Source of the DNA: an uncultured Prevotellaceae bacterium
GTDB taxonomy: Bacteria > Bacteroidota > Bacteroidia > Bacteroidales > Bacteroidaceae
DNA length: 33,448 bases
NCBI GenBank assembly: GCA_900319385.1
Contig: ONOG01000032.1
Span: forward strand, 1-33,448
Reading direction: 5' to 3'
Below, one piece after another: positions 1 through 9,100 of the stretch. The translations under genes were made by a program, and so were the position numbers. How positions within the stretch are numbered: position 1 is the first letter of the stretch; each line of letters opens with the position of its first letter. The notes beneath the pieces were generated by a model. That model was given only the letters and a program-made list of their open reading frames with translations, had not been told where the DNA came from and did no database searches.

Positions 1-138
1 TTGCGACGCCAGCGCGAAATCGTAGCGCTGGTTGCGACGACGAGAGATTTATCTCTTCCAAGGAGTGCCGAAGGCTAAGAGGTTTACCTCCCCAAAGGAG
101 TGCCGAAGACTGGGGTCGGGGGTTGGTCTGCGGGTCTA
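1..138. repeat. Intergenic repeats 3' of the GH43-type gene
   Basis: This is the spacer after the last gene at the left edge. It holds two imperfect copies of a unit with core AAGGAGTGCCGAAG (about 58-84 and 94-118), each bracketed by short inverted flanks (for example CCCC...GGGG), so each could fold as a small hairpin. A third copy lies in inverted orientation at 4690-4715. The sequence just before the stop codon (GGTCTGCGGGTCTAT) is also repeated beside the end of the 4800-9474 gene. No gene is visible here. Confidence 0.7.
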
Positions 139-3100
139 TCACTTCACCACCACCTTCTGTCCATCGACGATGTAGGTGCCGCGAGGCAGCCCTTGGAGCG
201 TGGTGGTCTGGCGACGTAGGAGCTGGCCGGCGACGGTATAGACATCAGCAGGATGGAGCAAGAGCGTGCCGTCGGTGGATTGTACTTCGTACCTCGTACT
301 TTGCACGTCCTCGATACCAGTCGGCAGGTCGTCGTCGAAAGAAGAAAGAAGTTTGACTCCCGAGGCGTCGAGCAGGGTGAAGTAGGCGCGATAGGCCTTG
401 ATGGTGGTGCCGCCGGTGGAGCGGTAGAAGAAGTTGTCCAGGATGTAGAAGTCGCTGGTGGTGAGCTGCGTGCCGTTGCTGTACGCACCTTTGAAGGCGA
501 CGATGTCCTCGATGGTGGTGGCTGGCGTGCTGACAGGCGTGAGGTCAACCCCGCTGATGCAATAGACGGTGCGCAGACGGGTGGGCCGCAGGATGTAGGG
601 CTCGTTGGCGGTCATGGCGGTGACGGGCGCAAAGGTCAGCGTCACGTTTTCGCCAGAGGCGACAGCTCCGGAGAGGCGCTTGACGACGGCATCGTCACCG
701 AATTGTGCCTGCATCTGTGCGGCCGTGAGGCTGAAAGGCAGGCAGATGGTGTTCCAGAGTTCGCCGGAGAGAAAGGGCGTGGCACGCACGTAGTGGATGC
801 TGACGTCGGACTGTGCAGCGGGCACTTCGGTGTCGAGTTCGTGCAGCTGGATCACACTGGCGAGGTGGGCCTCAGCCACTGCGACGGCAGCTTGCAGGGC
901 ATCCAGCTGGCGAACGATGGCGGTGTAGTCGGTCTGGTCGGGATTGACGGCGTCGATGGCTGCACGGAGCGCCGGCTGATAGGCTTCGCAGAGCTGGGCA
1001 TAGACAGCCTCGGCACGCTGGATATAGTCGTCGTGCATCTGGCGCAGGGCAGCGTGGTAGTCTGTCTGCGAACCGACGAAGTAGAGGCGCATGTTGTCGA
1101 AGGCGACCCAGTTGGCAGTGGTCTCATCGGTCGTCGTCACGGAGAAGTCCGTGGTGTAGTCGTCGGCAGCGGCGATGTCGAACTGCAAGGTGTAGCGTTC
1201 GGGCACTTCGTTGGCTGTGTGCAGCTCGACGCTCTGGTCGTCGGCCTGAAACGTCACCCCGCTGACGGTGACTGAGGCGTCCGGCTGCCAGGTGGCGATG
1301 CAGGAAGCCTGCAGCTTGTAGGTGCCGGCGGGCAGATAGCGGAGGGTCTTCGTAGCGATGTTGGCATCGATAGTGCGGTTGGCGCGCCAGTGCTCGAGCC
1401 AAGTGCCGTTGACCGAAGCCTCGCCGTTGGTGTAGGCACGCGAGTCGGAGTGGGTGCGGAAGCCGCTGAGGGAGTCCCAGCCGTCGGTCGATTCGCAGAG
1501 TTGCGAGATGCGTTCCTTGGTGAGGTTGAGGTTGCCCTCGGCATCGGCGTCGGTCTCGGCAATGAGGGCCGGACAGGGAAAGGCGGCGAGCAGGGCTTGG
1601 TACTCCGCCTCGGTGATGGGAATGACGGTGCCGTGACGGGGTGTGAACGTGCCGCTGGTGGCGGTGTTCTTGACGAAGGTGAAGGTCGAGAGGTCGGGGC
1701 TGGAGCAGAACTGGTAGTGTCCGTTGCTGTAGCAGTCGTACATGAGTATCCAGCTGTCGTCGTTGATGAGGCGGAACACGCCCGAGCCCTCGACGGCCTC
1801 GTTGGTCTGCTGCAGCGTGCCGCTGGGTGCGTTCCACTGGCTGCCGGCTGCTTCGCCAGGGGCGGGCGTCAGCTGTGTGGCAGTCACCTTGCAAATGCCG
1901 CCCGAACCCTCGTTCTTGTAGAAGGCGTGGTAGAGGCCGTCGGCCTCGTTATAGACGATGTCCATGTCGATGGTAGCCGAACCGCGGTCGTAGAAGTAGG
2001 TGGGTGTGCCTTCGAGGTCGGTGAAGTCGGCATTGGCATAGCAGTAGTAGTCCTTGTCGTAGCTGACCGTCCCGTCGTTGGTGAGGATGGAGAAGTAGAT
2101 CATATACTTGCCCGCCTTGGCGTCGTAGATGGTCTGCGGTGCCCACACGCGGGTGACGTTGGCCAGGTTCGTTCCGGCATACTTCGTCGGGAAGTGTACC
2201 GTGTTGCAGGTCCAGGTGATGAGGTCGTCGGACTTCATGAGCACGATGCCGCGGTTGCTCGCCCAGCCGAGGGCAGAACGCATGTCGGTGGCAACCATAT
2301 AGAACTTGCCGTCCTCGCCGCGCAGGATGTGGGGGTCGCGCAATCCGCCCATCACAGTGTGCCCCACGGCGGTGAAGACAGCCTGGTCGCGGTTGATGGT
2401 GGTGTAGTTGTAGCCGTCCTCACCCACGGCAAAGTAGATGTTCTCGTTGCTGTTGGAGGGGAAGAAAGCAAAGAGGTAGTGGCTGTAAGGCTCGGGCTGC
2501 TTCACGAGGACGGTGTAGGTCTGTGTCTGCGTGGCAGCGCCTCGGGTGAAGGTGGCGGTCAGCGTGACCGGAACGTCGCGGTCGGCTTCCTGCTTCGCCA
2601 CGAGGCCGTCGGCGGTGAGGTGCGTTGCGTCGCTGGTCTGCCAGCTGATGGTCGAGCCATGTTCGCCCTCGGCAGGCAGCTTGATTTGCTTGTAGGCCAC
2701 GCGAGGAACGAAGAGCGACTCCATGTCGAGCAGCACAGCCTGTGCGTCGCTCACACTGTTCATGGCGCTGACAGCCGCCACACGCTCGGCACGCTGCGAC
2801 TCGCTGAGGGCGGTGTTGTAGATGCGGAAGTCCTTGTAGAGCGCATTCCTGAGATAGGCATCGCCGTCGTAGGGACTGCGGCCCAGGTAGTTCATCGTGG
2901 TCGAACCCAAGTCCGCCGGCACGAGCGCGACCTCCGTGTTCTGTGCCGTCTCGATGCCATCGACGTAGAGGGTGCCGGTCGTGCCGTCCTGCACGTAAAT
3001 CATGTTTTTCCACTGACCTCGGGTCAGTGCCGTGGCAGAGTTGACGCTCGTCTCCGCTGTCCACGTCGTGGACGTGATGGCATAGCGCGTTTCCTTGGCA

Positions 3101-3501
3101 TTGAGGAAGAGGTAGCCCTCTGACGAACTGTTGGCAAAGCTCCAAACGAAGTTGCCATTGCCGCTGATGTCGGTAGTGGTGGGCACGAAGACATCGACCG
3201 AGATGCTGAAGTCGGACGACAGCTGACTGATGATGTCGCCGAACTGCGTCCCCAAGTCAAGGTAGCCGTTCGAGTCACCCAGGTCGAGCACGTTGTACGT
3301 CGAGCCGCCAGGCGAGGTCCAGGTGGAGAGGGCAGCACCGTTCTGTGCCGTAGCTGTGTACTGACTCCGCGTGTCGTGGAGCGACGCAAAGTCGAAGACG
3401 ACGGGGAACTGCTGGGCCTTAGCCTCGCCACAATCCCCGCCCATAGAGGGAAAGATGAGGAGCAGACCGGTGAGGATCGAAAGGAGTTTTGTCTGTTTCA
3501 T
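139..3501 (-). CDS. Secreted LamG / Ig-like / GH43-type glycoside hydrolase
   Basis: Predicted secreted enzyme of 1120 residues. A signal peptide covers about residues 1-29. A LamG/concanavalin-like jellyroll follows at 33-245 and a degenerate bacterial Ig-like domain at 252-335. A five-bladed-propeller GH43-type domain spans about 338-645, with candidate catalytic acids in GGLRDPH (D389), TIDMDIVY (D512/D514) and AVEGSG (E571). A carbohydrate-binding-like beta domain (about 672-840), a helical linker and a roughly 180-residue C-terminal module complete it. That module (ELWNTICLPFS... then TYIVDGQKVVVK at the end) is shared with neighbours and resembles a type IX secretion sorting tail. GH43 enzymes usually act on arabinose- or xylose-containing glycans or galactans; the substrate cannot be read from sequence. 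The ATG at 3501 precedes a clear signal peptide. It is the most downstream enzyme of the locus, separated from the others by a long repeat-rich spacer. Confidence 0.85.
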   Translation of the reverse strand: MKQTKLLSILTGLLLIFPSMGGDCGEAKAQQFPVVFDFASLHDTRSQYTATAQNGAALSTWTSPGGSTYNVLDLGDSNGYLDLGTQFGDIISQLSSDFSISVDVFVPTTTDISGNGNFVWSFANSSSEGYLFLNAKETRYAITSTTWTAETSVNSATALTRGQWKNMIYVQDGTTGTLYVDGIETAQNTEVALVPADLGSTTMNYLGRSPYDGDAYLRNALYKDFRIYNTALSESQRAERVAAVSAMNSVSDAQAVLLDMESLFVPRVAYKQIKLPAEGEHGSTISWQTSDATHLTADGLVAKQEADRDVPVTLTATFTRGAATQTQTYTVLVKQPEPYSHYLFAFFPSNSNENIYFAVGEDGYNYTTINRDQAVFTAVGHTVMGGLRDPHILRGEDGKFYMVATDMRSALGWASNRGIVLMKSDDLITWTCNTVHFPTKYAGTNLANVTRVWAPQTIYDAKAGKYMIYFSILTNDGTVSYDKDYYCYANADFTDLEGTPTYFYDRGSATIDMDIVYNEADGLYHAFYKNEGSGGICKVTATQLTPAPGEAAGSQWNAPSGTLQQTNEAVEGSGVFRLINDDSWILMYDCYSNGHYQFCSSPDLSTFTFVKNTATSGTFTPRHGTVIPITEAEYQALLAAFPCPALIAETDADAEGNLNLTKERISQLCESTDGWDSLSGFRTHSDSRAYTNGEASVNGTWLEHWRANRTIDANIATKTLRYLPAGTYKLQASCIATWQPDASVTVSGVTFQADDQSVELHTANEVPERYTLQFDIAAADDYTTDFSVTTTDETTANWVAFDNMRLYFVGSQTDYHAALRQMHDDYIQRAEAVYAQLCEAYQPALRAAIDAVNPDQTDYTAIVRQLDALQAAVAVAEAHLASVIQLHELDTEVPAAQSDVSIHYVRATPFLSGELWNTICLPFSLTAAQMQAQFGDDAVVKRLSGAVASGENVTLTFAPVTAMTANEPYILRPTRLRTVYCISGVDLTPVSTPATTIEDIVAFKGAYSNGTQLTTSDFYILDNFFYRSTGGTTIKAYRAYFTLLDASGVKLLSSFDDDLPTGIEDVQSTRYEVQSTDGTLLLHPADVYTVAGQLLRRQTTTLQGLPRGTYIVDGQKVVVK

Positions 3502-3546
3502 TGAATATGAAAAGTTAAGTTAGGTAGAATCCTTTTCACACAAACT

Positions 3547-3590
3547 ACACTGAGCTCTCGGCGTCGATGTGCCGAGCACTCAGTGTTTTT
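3547..3590 (+). terminator. Strong hairpin with T-run, plus orientation
   Basis: ACACTGAG at 3547-3554 pairs with CTCAGTGT at 3579-3586, and CTCGGC at 3557-3562 pairs with GCCGAG at 3571-3576. A run of T follows on the plus strand. This has the form of a factor-independent terminator for plus-strand transcription, although no plus-strand gene precedes it. It lies 46-85 bp upstream of the GH43-type start codon, so it may instead be a leader hairpin of that minus-strand transcript. Confidence 0.5.
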
Positions 3591-3839
3591 CCTATATTAA
3601 AAACGTAGAAAGGGCCCGAAAATTGCCTTCCCGCCACCGAAATCAATCCTTGTCTGTCATTTGTTAAAAACCACTTCCCCACTCTGCATAGTTAGTTGTC
3701 GTTTCGTCAACTATCCACCTTCGACGTCAGCCGCTGAGAATCGCGTAAAAATCATCGACCCACCGCTCGGTCGCAAAATTCGCGCTCACGAGGCGATGAT
3801 TTCCGACCCATTTTTCACTTTTCACCTTTCACTTTTCGT

Positions 3840-4042
3840 TTGTCCGCCGACTCGTTGTCGGCAGTCGGCGGACGCAGCGTCGGCAGACGGCGGACAAACC
3901 TATCGGCAGACGGCGCTCTGCCGGCCGTCAGACCGCGGACTGACGACGCTCCGTCGGCGGACAACCGACAGGGTAAATGGCGCTCTGCCGACAGCCAGAC
4001 GGCGGACTGCCGACAGCCAGACGGCGGACAGACGGACAGCAC
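3840..4042. repeat. Degenerate GC-rich tandem repeat
   Basis: The block is built from variants of (C)GGCAGACGGCGGAC. The clearest tandem pair is a 22 bp unit at 3988-4009 and 4010-4031, beginning CCGACAGCCAGACGGCGGAC, with the second copy diverging at its last bases. Inverted copies such as GGCGCTCTGCCG occur inside it. Its composition differs from the AT-rich sequence on either side. Confidence 0.7.
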
Positions 4043-4043
4043 G

Positions 4044-4148
4044 GTAGGGGCGGGTTCCCATGCCCGCCCGCGACGGCGCAGCCGTCAACCGAAGTGGGTG
4101 CGTTTTCAGGCTTTGCCTGATCGGGCGGGCATGGGAACCCGCCCCTAC
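4044..4148. repeat. 27 bp perfect inverted repeat
   Basis: The 27 bases at 4044-4070 (starting GTAGGGGCGGGTTCCCATGC) are the exact reverse complement of 4122-4148, with a 51 bp spacer. The form is that of a small palindromic mobile repeat or REP-like unit. Similar GTAGGGGCG-type repeats are known, as I recall, in several phyla. No transposase is present. Confidence 0.75.
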
Positions 4149-4370
4149 GACAATCGGCATTTCAAAATTCTGAACTTTTCACCCAATTTTTTCCGTTTTT
4201 CCGTTTGTTTTCGTTCTTTTCGTTGTTGCAAAATTCTATTTTCGCTAAATTTCTCCCACAAAATCGGGGGTCGAAAATGTTAAAATCCGTGGTTTTTTAA
4301 CAGTTGAGATCAAGTTCAGATGATAGAGAAGTTAAAGGAGTTAAGACGAATGTATTAGCAGTAAAGACGC

Positions 4371-4676
4371 TTGTCCCATAGGGACAATATGTGCTACACG
4401 CATTGTCCCATAGGGACAAGTAAGGTAGCCAGCCATGAAGCAACATCGCAAGATGTTGTGCAATGGCTGGTTTTCGAATAGTAGGGAAGGTAGCGTGCCG
4501 TAGGTACGCCGCCACACCGCTTCGACAAACATACGCCATTCCTCCATTGCACCCGCTGCGGCGTACCTACGGCACGCCCCGACTCTCATCATGCGCCGAC
4601 CAGCCATTTCGCAATGCCCAGGCATTGCTTCATGGCTGGCTACCCTACCTGTCCCTACGGGACAATATGTGCTACA
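4371..4676. repeat. Composite nested palindromic element
   Basis: Symmetrical arms surround a centre. TTGTCCCATAGGGACAA occurs at 4371-4387 and 4403-4419, and a variant TGTCCCTACGGGACAA at 4650-4665. GGGACAATATGTGCTACA is a direct repeat at 4381-4398 and 4659-4676. GGTAGCCAGCCATGAAGCAA (4424-4443) is inverted at 4625-4644, and GCGTGCCGTAGGTACGCCGC (4493-4512) is inverted at 4558-4577. The result can form one long branched hairpin. It looks like a MITE-like or REP-derived element and no protein is encoded. Confidence 0.75.
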
Positions 4677-4689
4677 GACCCACCCCCGA

Positions 4690-4728
4690 CCCCAGCCTTC
4701 GGCACTCCTTTGGGGAGGTAAACCTCCC
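4690..4728. repeat. GGAGTGCCGAAG repeat, inverted copy
   Basis: This segment is the reverse complement of the repeats at the left edge of the window: CCCC and GGGG bracket the core CTTCGGCACTCCTTT, followed by the small palindrome GGGAGGTTTACCTCCC-like sequence. It sits just 3' of the 4800-9474 gene, as the other copies sit 3' of the 139-3501 gene. Confidence 0.65.
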
Positions 4729-4799
4729 GTCGTCGCAAGCAGTGCTCCGATTCCGCACTGCCCCTGTGAGGGAGGGGCGGGGGTCGGTCTGCGGGTCTA

Positions 4800-6167
4800 T
4801 TACCTCACCAACACCTTCTGTCCACCCACAACGTAGGTGCCGCGGGGCAGCCCATGGAGCGTGGTGGCCTGGCGACGGACAAGCTGACCGGCGACGGTAT
4901 AGATGTCGGCAGGCAGCGTGACAAAGTTGCCTTCCTGCGTCTCCACCACGTCGATGGCGGTAGGTACGTCGTCGTCGGGATTCCAGCCGAGCGACTTCAC
5001 CTGCGGGTTGGTCAGCTTGAAGTAGGCACGGAAACCCTTGATCTTTGTGCCGCCTGGCGAGGCCTTGAACTGGTTGCCGGTGATGTAGTAGTCCTGTCCA
5101 CCGACGTTGTCAAGCACCGTCGGGTAGGTGTAGTTGCCCTGGAAGGTGAGGTGATCCATGAGGGTGACAGGCGCTGCGTTGGGCGCGTAGCTGACGTTGT
5201 GGATGAGATAGTTGGTGCTGGCGGCGTTGGCATTCTTGATGATGCACGGCACGTTGGCACGAATCTCGTCCACCTCGTCGAAGTAGAGAACCACGTTGTC
5301 GCCCACGGCCTCCGTCGTCTCCAGCACCTTGACCACGGCTTCGGTGCCGAAGACTTCGTCAACCTGCGCCGCCGTCATGCTGAACGGCAGGCACAGCGTG
5401 TTCCACTCGCCCGCCTTGATGGTGCGGGTGAGGTCGATGTTGACCGACGAACTGCGTACCGTGGCGGGCAGCTCGCTGGCCATCTCGTCGAGCGTGATGA
5501 AGTTTCCGAGGTAGTAGAGGGTGAAGTCGCCGAAGAACGACCAGTCGTTGCCGACCGCTACATCCTTGCGCACGCCGACGGTGAGGTCGCCGCCCTCGCT
5601 GTAGGAGAGGGTGACGGTGTTCAGGCCGTCCTTGGGAACATAGCGGCCACGCACGTCGATGGCTTCGCTGGCAGCCTGCATGTTGTCGGGTACGGGGTTG
5701 CCTCCGTAGGTCTGCGACGACCAGTTGCCCCACAGATGCTCCGTCGATGGGTCGTCGCTGATGGCCATGACGTCGCTGGTCATGGTGGTGGTGCCGTCGG
5801 CATCGATGATGTAGATCTTGGCATTGCGCTGCAGCGTGCCGTTGTTGTAGGCACTGTAGTTGGTGTCTTGTCCGCCGTAGCGGTAGAAGCCGCGCGTCTC
5901 GAAACGATACGTTCCGGCCGGCATGCCGTAGAGCACCTGGTACATATTATAATTGGTGTTGAAGAACTCGGCACTGCCGTAGCCCATACCTGGGTTAGGC
6001 GTTGCGGTCCAGTCGGAATAGCTGTCGCCGTCGAAGTTAGGATTGTCCAGTACGAGGTCGGTATTCGCCGCCGAGGTAGTTGTCCTCAATCGTGCCGAGG
6101 TCGGCATTGAACTCCGTGCGGTCGTCAGTCGTCTGGGGATGGGCATCGGCCTTCGCCTCGGCCTCAT
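4800..6167 (-). CDS. C-terminal part of frameshifted secreted glycan-active protein
   Basis: This open frame is the continuation of the gene that starts at 9474. About its first 30 residues are Arg/Pro/Ser-rich, out-of-frame sequence; authentic protein begins near 6070 with NTDLVLDNPNFDGD. It then carries a carbohydrate-binding-like beta domain (NPNFDGDSYSDW...YRFETRGFYRYGG...) and the C-terminal module shared with neighbours (GEWNTLCLPFSMTAAQV... ending GTYVVGGQKVLVR), which probably directs secretion or surface attachment. It has no signal peptide or plausible start of its own. Joining it to the upstream frame with one base skipped gives 1557 residues, similar in architecture to the neighbouring enzymes. 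Confidence 0.8.
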   Translation of the reverse strand: MRPRRRPMPIPRRLTTARSSMPTSARLRTTTSAANTDLVLDNPNFDGDSYSDWTATPNPGMGYGSAEFFNTNYNMYQVLYGMPAGTYRFETRGFYRYGGQDTNYSAYNNGTLQRNAKIYIIDADGTTTMTSDVMAISDDPSTEHLWGNWSSQTYGGNPVPDNMQAASEAIDVRGRYVPKDGLNTVTLSYSEGGDLTVGVRKDVAVGNDWSFFGDFTLYYLGNFITLDEMASELPATVRSSSVNIDLTRTIKAGEWNTLCLPFSMTAAQVDEVFGTEAVVKVLETTEAVGDNVVLYFDEVDEIRANVPCIIKNANAASTNYLIHNVSYAPNAAPVTLMDHLTFQGNYTYPTVLDNVGGQDYYITGNQFKASPGGTKIKGFRAYFKLTNPQVKSLGWNPDDDVPTAIDVVETQEGNFVTLPADIYTVAGQLVRRQATTLHGLPRGTYVVGGQKVLVR

Positions 6168-9100
6168 CCATAGCAGTCTTCAGCTGGGCATAAGCATTGG
6201 CCGACGCCTGTGCGTTGGTCACCACCGTGCCGCTGAAGTTTTCGAGCGCCGCAATCCAGGCATCGGCAATGGCCTTGGTGGCTGTGCCTGTTGTCACAGC
6301 CGTCGTATAGGCACTGAGCGTCGTCGTCACGGCTGTGACAGCCTGCTGCAGCTCCGCCTTCACGTCCTTGTTCATGGGCAGGTTGAGCAGTGACTCAGCA
6401 TTGCCGATGATGCCGTAGGTGATGTTCTCCAAGCCTTCGGCAAACTCCTCGGGTGTGCCTTGATAGACAATGCGCACGTTGTCGATGGCGAGGTTGGTGG
6501 CAGAACTGTTTGACGTAGTGCGATAACCGAACTGCAACAGGTTGTCGTTTCGGACGAGGCCAATGAGCTCACGAAGGGTGCCGGTGGTGTTGCGGGCTGA
6601 GTTGATGGTCAGGTTATCAGAATTGAGGAACAGCTGCTGGTTGTTGCGAGAGATTGAAGAATTGTAGTATGCATAGGCATTGGCTGTCATCGTGTAGGTG
6701 CCGGCAGGGAGGTACTTGAGCGTCTTGCTGAGTTCGCTTGTCCCTGCAGAAGTGGTGCGACAGAAAGGTGCCGTCATATTAGTGGCCGTGCCGTTGTAGG
6801 TGGCCCAAGTTCCTGTATGCACGTCCCAGTTATTGACATTGTCGGCAATGGCGGGCAGACGTTCGGTGGTGATGTTGTAGCCGCTGACGGTGTTGTTGGT
6901 GATGTTGGCAAGGGCTGCCACCTCGGCGGCGGTGAGCTCGTAGTTGTAGAGTCGCACGTCGCTCAGCATACCGTTGAAGGCAGGGTCGGCATCGAACATG
7001 GAGCGACCGAGGTAACAGAGCGTAGGAGCCACGTCGGTGGGACGCAGCGTGATGTCGGTCGCCGTGGCGTTGAGCGTACCGTTGACATAAATCTTCACTG
7101 CCGAGGGTCCGATGGTGACGGCAATGTGCTTCCATGTGTTGGTTCCCAAAGTCGTCGTGGCGTTCAGTCCCTGTGTCGTGCCGTTGGCTTTGATTTCGAA
7201 GCGCATGGCACTGCCGTTGGTGGGCGTGAGGAAGAGGTAGGAATCTTCGCCGTTGCCGAAGTCGAAGATGCGCTGCCAGGCCGACGTGCTGCTGCCTCGT
7301 GCCCAGGTGGCAAAGGTCATCTCCTGGAAGTCGCCTACGTAGTAGGGAAGTTCAAGATAACCGTTGGAGCCGTTGAACTGGATGGACTGGTGGGTGCCGT
7401 TGGTGGTGAAGCTGACGCCGGAGGGCGACTGGACGGCGTTCAGTTTGTTCTTCGTCGCGTCGTTGAGGTTGTTGCCGTTCCACTTCGCCACCATGGCGTG
7501 TTCGGCAGTGGTCGATGCCGAGGCCTCGGCACTGGGCTGGCTGAGGTTGTACGACTTGTCGAGGGCTCGGATGCGGTAGCGCAGCGTCTGGCCCTTGCGG
7601 CAGGTGTTGTCGATGAACGACGCAGTGGTGACCTTGCGGCCGATGCACTCCCACTGGCTGATGGCCGTGTTGTAGCGATAGACCATGTAGCCCAGGATGT
7701 CGGCGTCGGCGTTGGCTGTCCACGCGAGTTTCACGCTGCCGCTCTGTCCCTCTGCCGTCAGACCTTGCGGCACGCTGGGAGCTGCCTGGTCAACCGTGAC
7801 GTCGGCAGGGACGAACTTCCAGAGTTGGCAGTCGTTGCCGTTATTGGTCCACTGCTGCACATTGCCTCCGTTGGCACTGCTGGCTCCTGCGACCTCAAGG
7901 TACAGACCCGTGTTGTGGTTGATGATGTGGTAATAGCCGCCGCCTGCATAGCGCACATGCCAGTACTGCCAGTCGTTGGGGTCGGCGGTGTTGCCGTCGC
8001 TCCAAGCACTGACATTGGCTCCAGGATCCATCGCCCAAGCCTGCGCATCGAGGTAGATGTTCATGGTCGATGTGTTGGCATTCTTGATGACGACGTAGGA
8101 GAAGTCGGCATGCGACGAGGGTGCAGGCGTGACGCTCCAAGTCTGGTTTGCCTGCCCTCCATCGGCCCACTGATAGACATTGTCGCGCTGGGTGGCGTTT
8201 CCGTTGGTGAGCGAGATCACCTTGCCCGAGGCCTTGTTGACAATCTTATAGGTGCCGTTGATGGGTTCGACGGGCACGTCTTCGCCGAAATTGATGTTGA
8301 TCATGCGCTCGGCATTGGTCTGCCCATTCTGGTAACTGCCCGCTGCCCCACCAGGCATGTCCTGCGTGAAGTCGTAGAACGGACCCTCGCCGTCGTAGAA
8401 TCCGAGGCGTCCGCGCGAGACGAAGGTGAAGGCGGTGGCCACACCTTGTCGCTCGGACGAGCCGATGAAGGCCTGAGCACGGTTCGTCTGGTTCTTGTAC
8501 TTGTTCACCGTCGCCACCATCCATTCGTTGGGACGCTCCTTGTAGGCGAGCTGCACACCGTCCTGCAGGACGTTGGTGTATTCACCGCGGGTGACACCGT
8601 TGTAGCCCCACCACGTTCCTGCCTCACCGCCGTAGTAGGCACACACCATCGCCTCCATGACGTTGTGCATCTCGTCGGCAATGAGACGTTTGCCGTCTGC
8701 CTTGGCCGTCTGCCAAAAACCAGTATATTGGGCAAACGTATTGCCCGCCAACTGGTGGGTGTTGGCAAAGTTGATATTGCCCTTCACGGTGTTGTACCAC
8801 GTGGGGGCCTGCGACGAGTTGAGTGTCGAGGGGCCATAGACCTTGCCGGCAAGAATAGAACGCCCCTGCATGATGGCAGCCACGGCACTATAGTTGGAGG
8901 CATTGCCCGAATAGGTCGTCTCGAAGTCGGGCTCGTTGAACGGAGCCACAGCCAGAATCGTATAACCCTTGCTTTGGACATATTGGGCAGCACGCTCGAT
9001 GTCATCGACATAGTTGGTGCGCTGCTCTGTGCTCCACGTTGGAGTTCCACCAGCATTGCCCTGTTGGTTACCTTCGTTGCCAATGCCACTGAGCAGGAGA

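Larger units (their letters stand above)
3502..4799. other. 1.3 kb non-coding, repeat-rich spacer
   Basis: No credible gene is present. Short open frames here are Arg/Pro/Ala-rich or follow the DNA repeats. In order the spacer holds the hairpin at 3547-3590, a 9 bp inverted repeat (AAATCATCG at 3749-3757 and CGATGATTT at 3794-3802), short CACTTTT repeats near 3815-3838, GC-rich tandem repeats (3840-4042), a 27 bp inverted repeat (4044-4148), a composite nested palindrome (4371-4676), and a GGAGTGCCGAAG-type repeat (4690-4715). Confidence 0.8.

Noticed and set aside
1390..3123. Open frame of 577 codons on the plus strand
   Set aside because: Antisense shadow of the GH43-type gene, with low-complexity Gly/Val composition.
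3661..4283. Short frames within the repeat-rich spacer, on both strands
   Set aside because: Their sequences (repeats of ADSQTADRR type) are simply translations of the DNA repeats.
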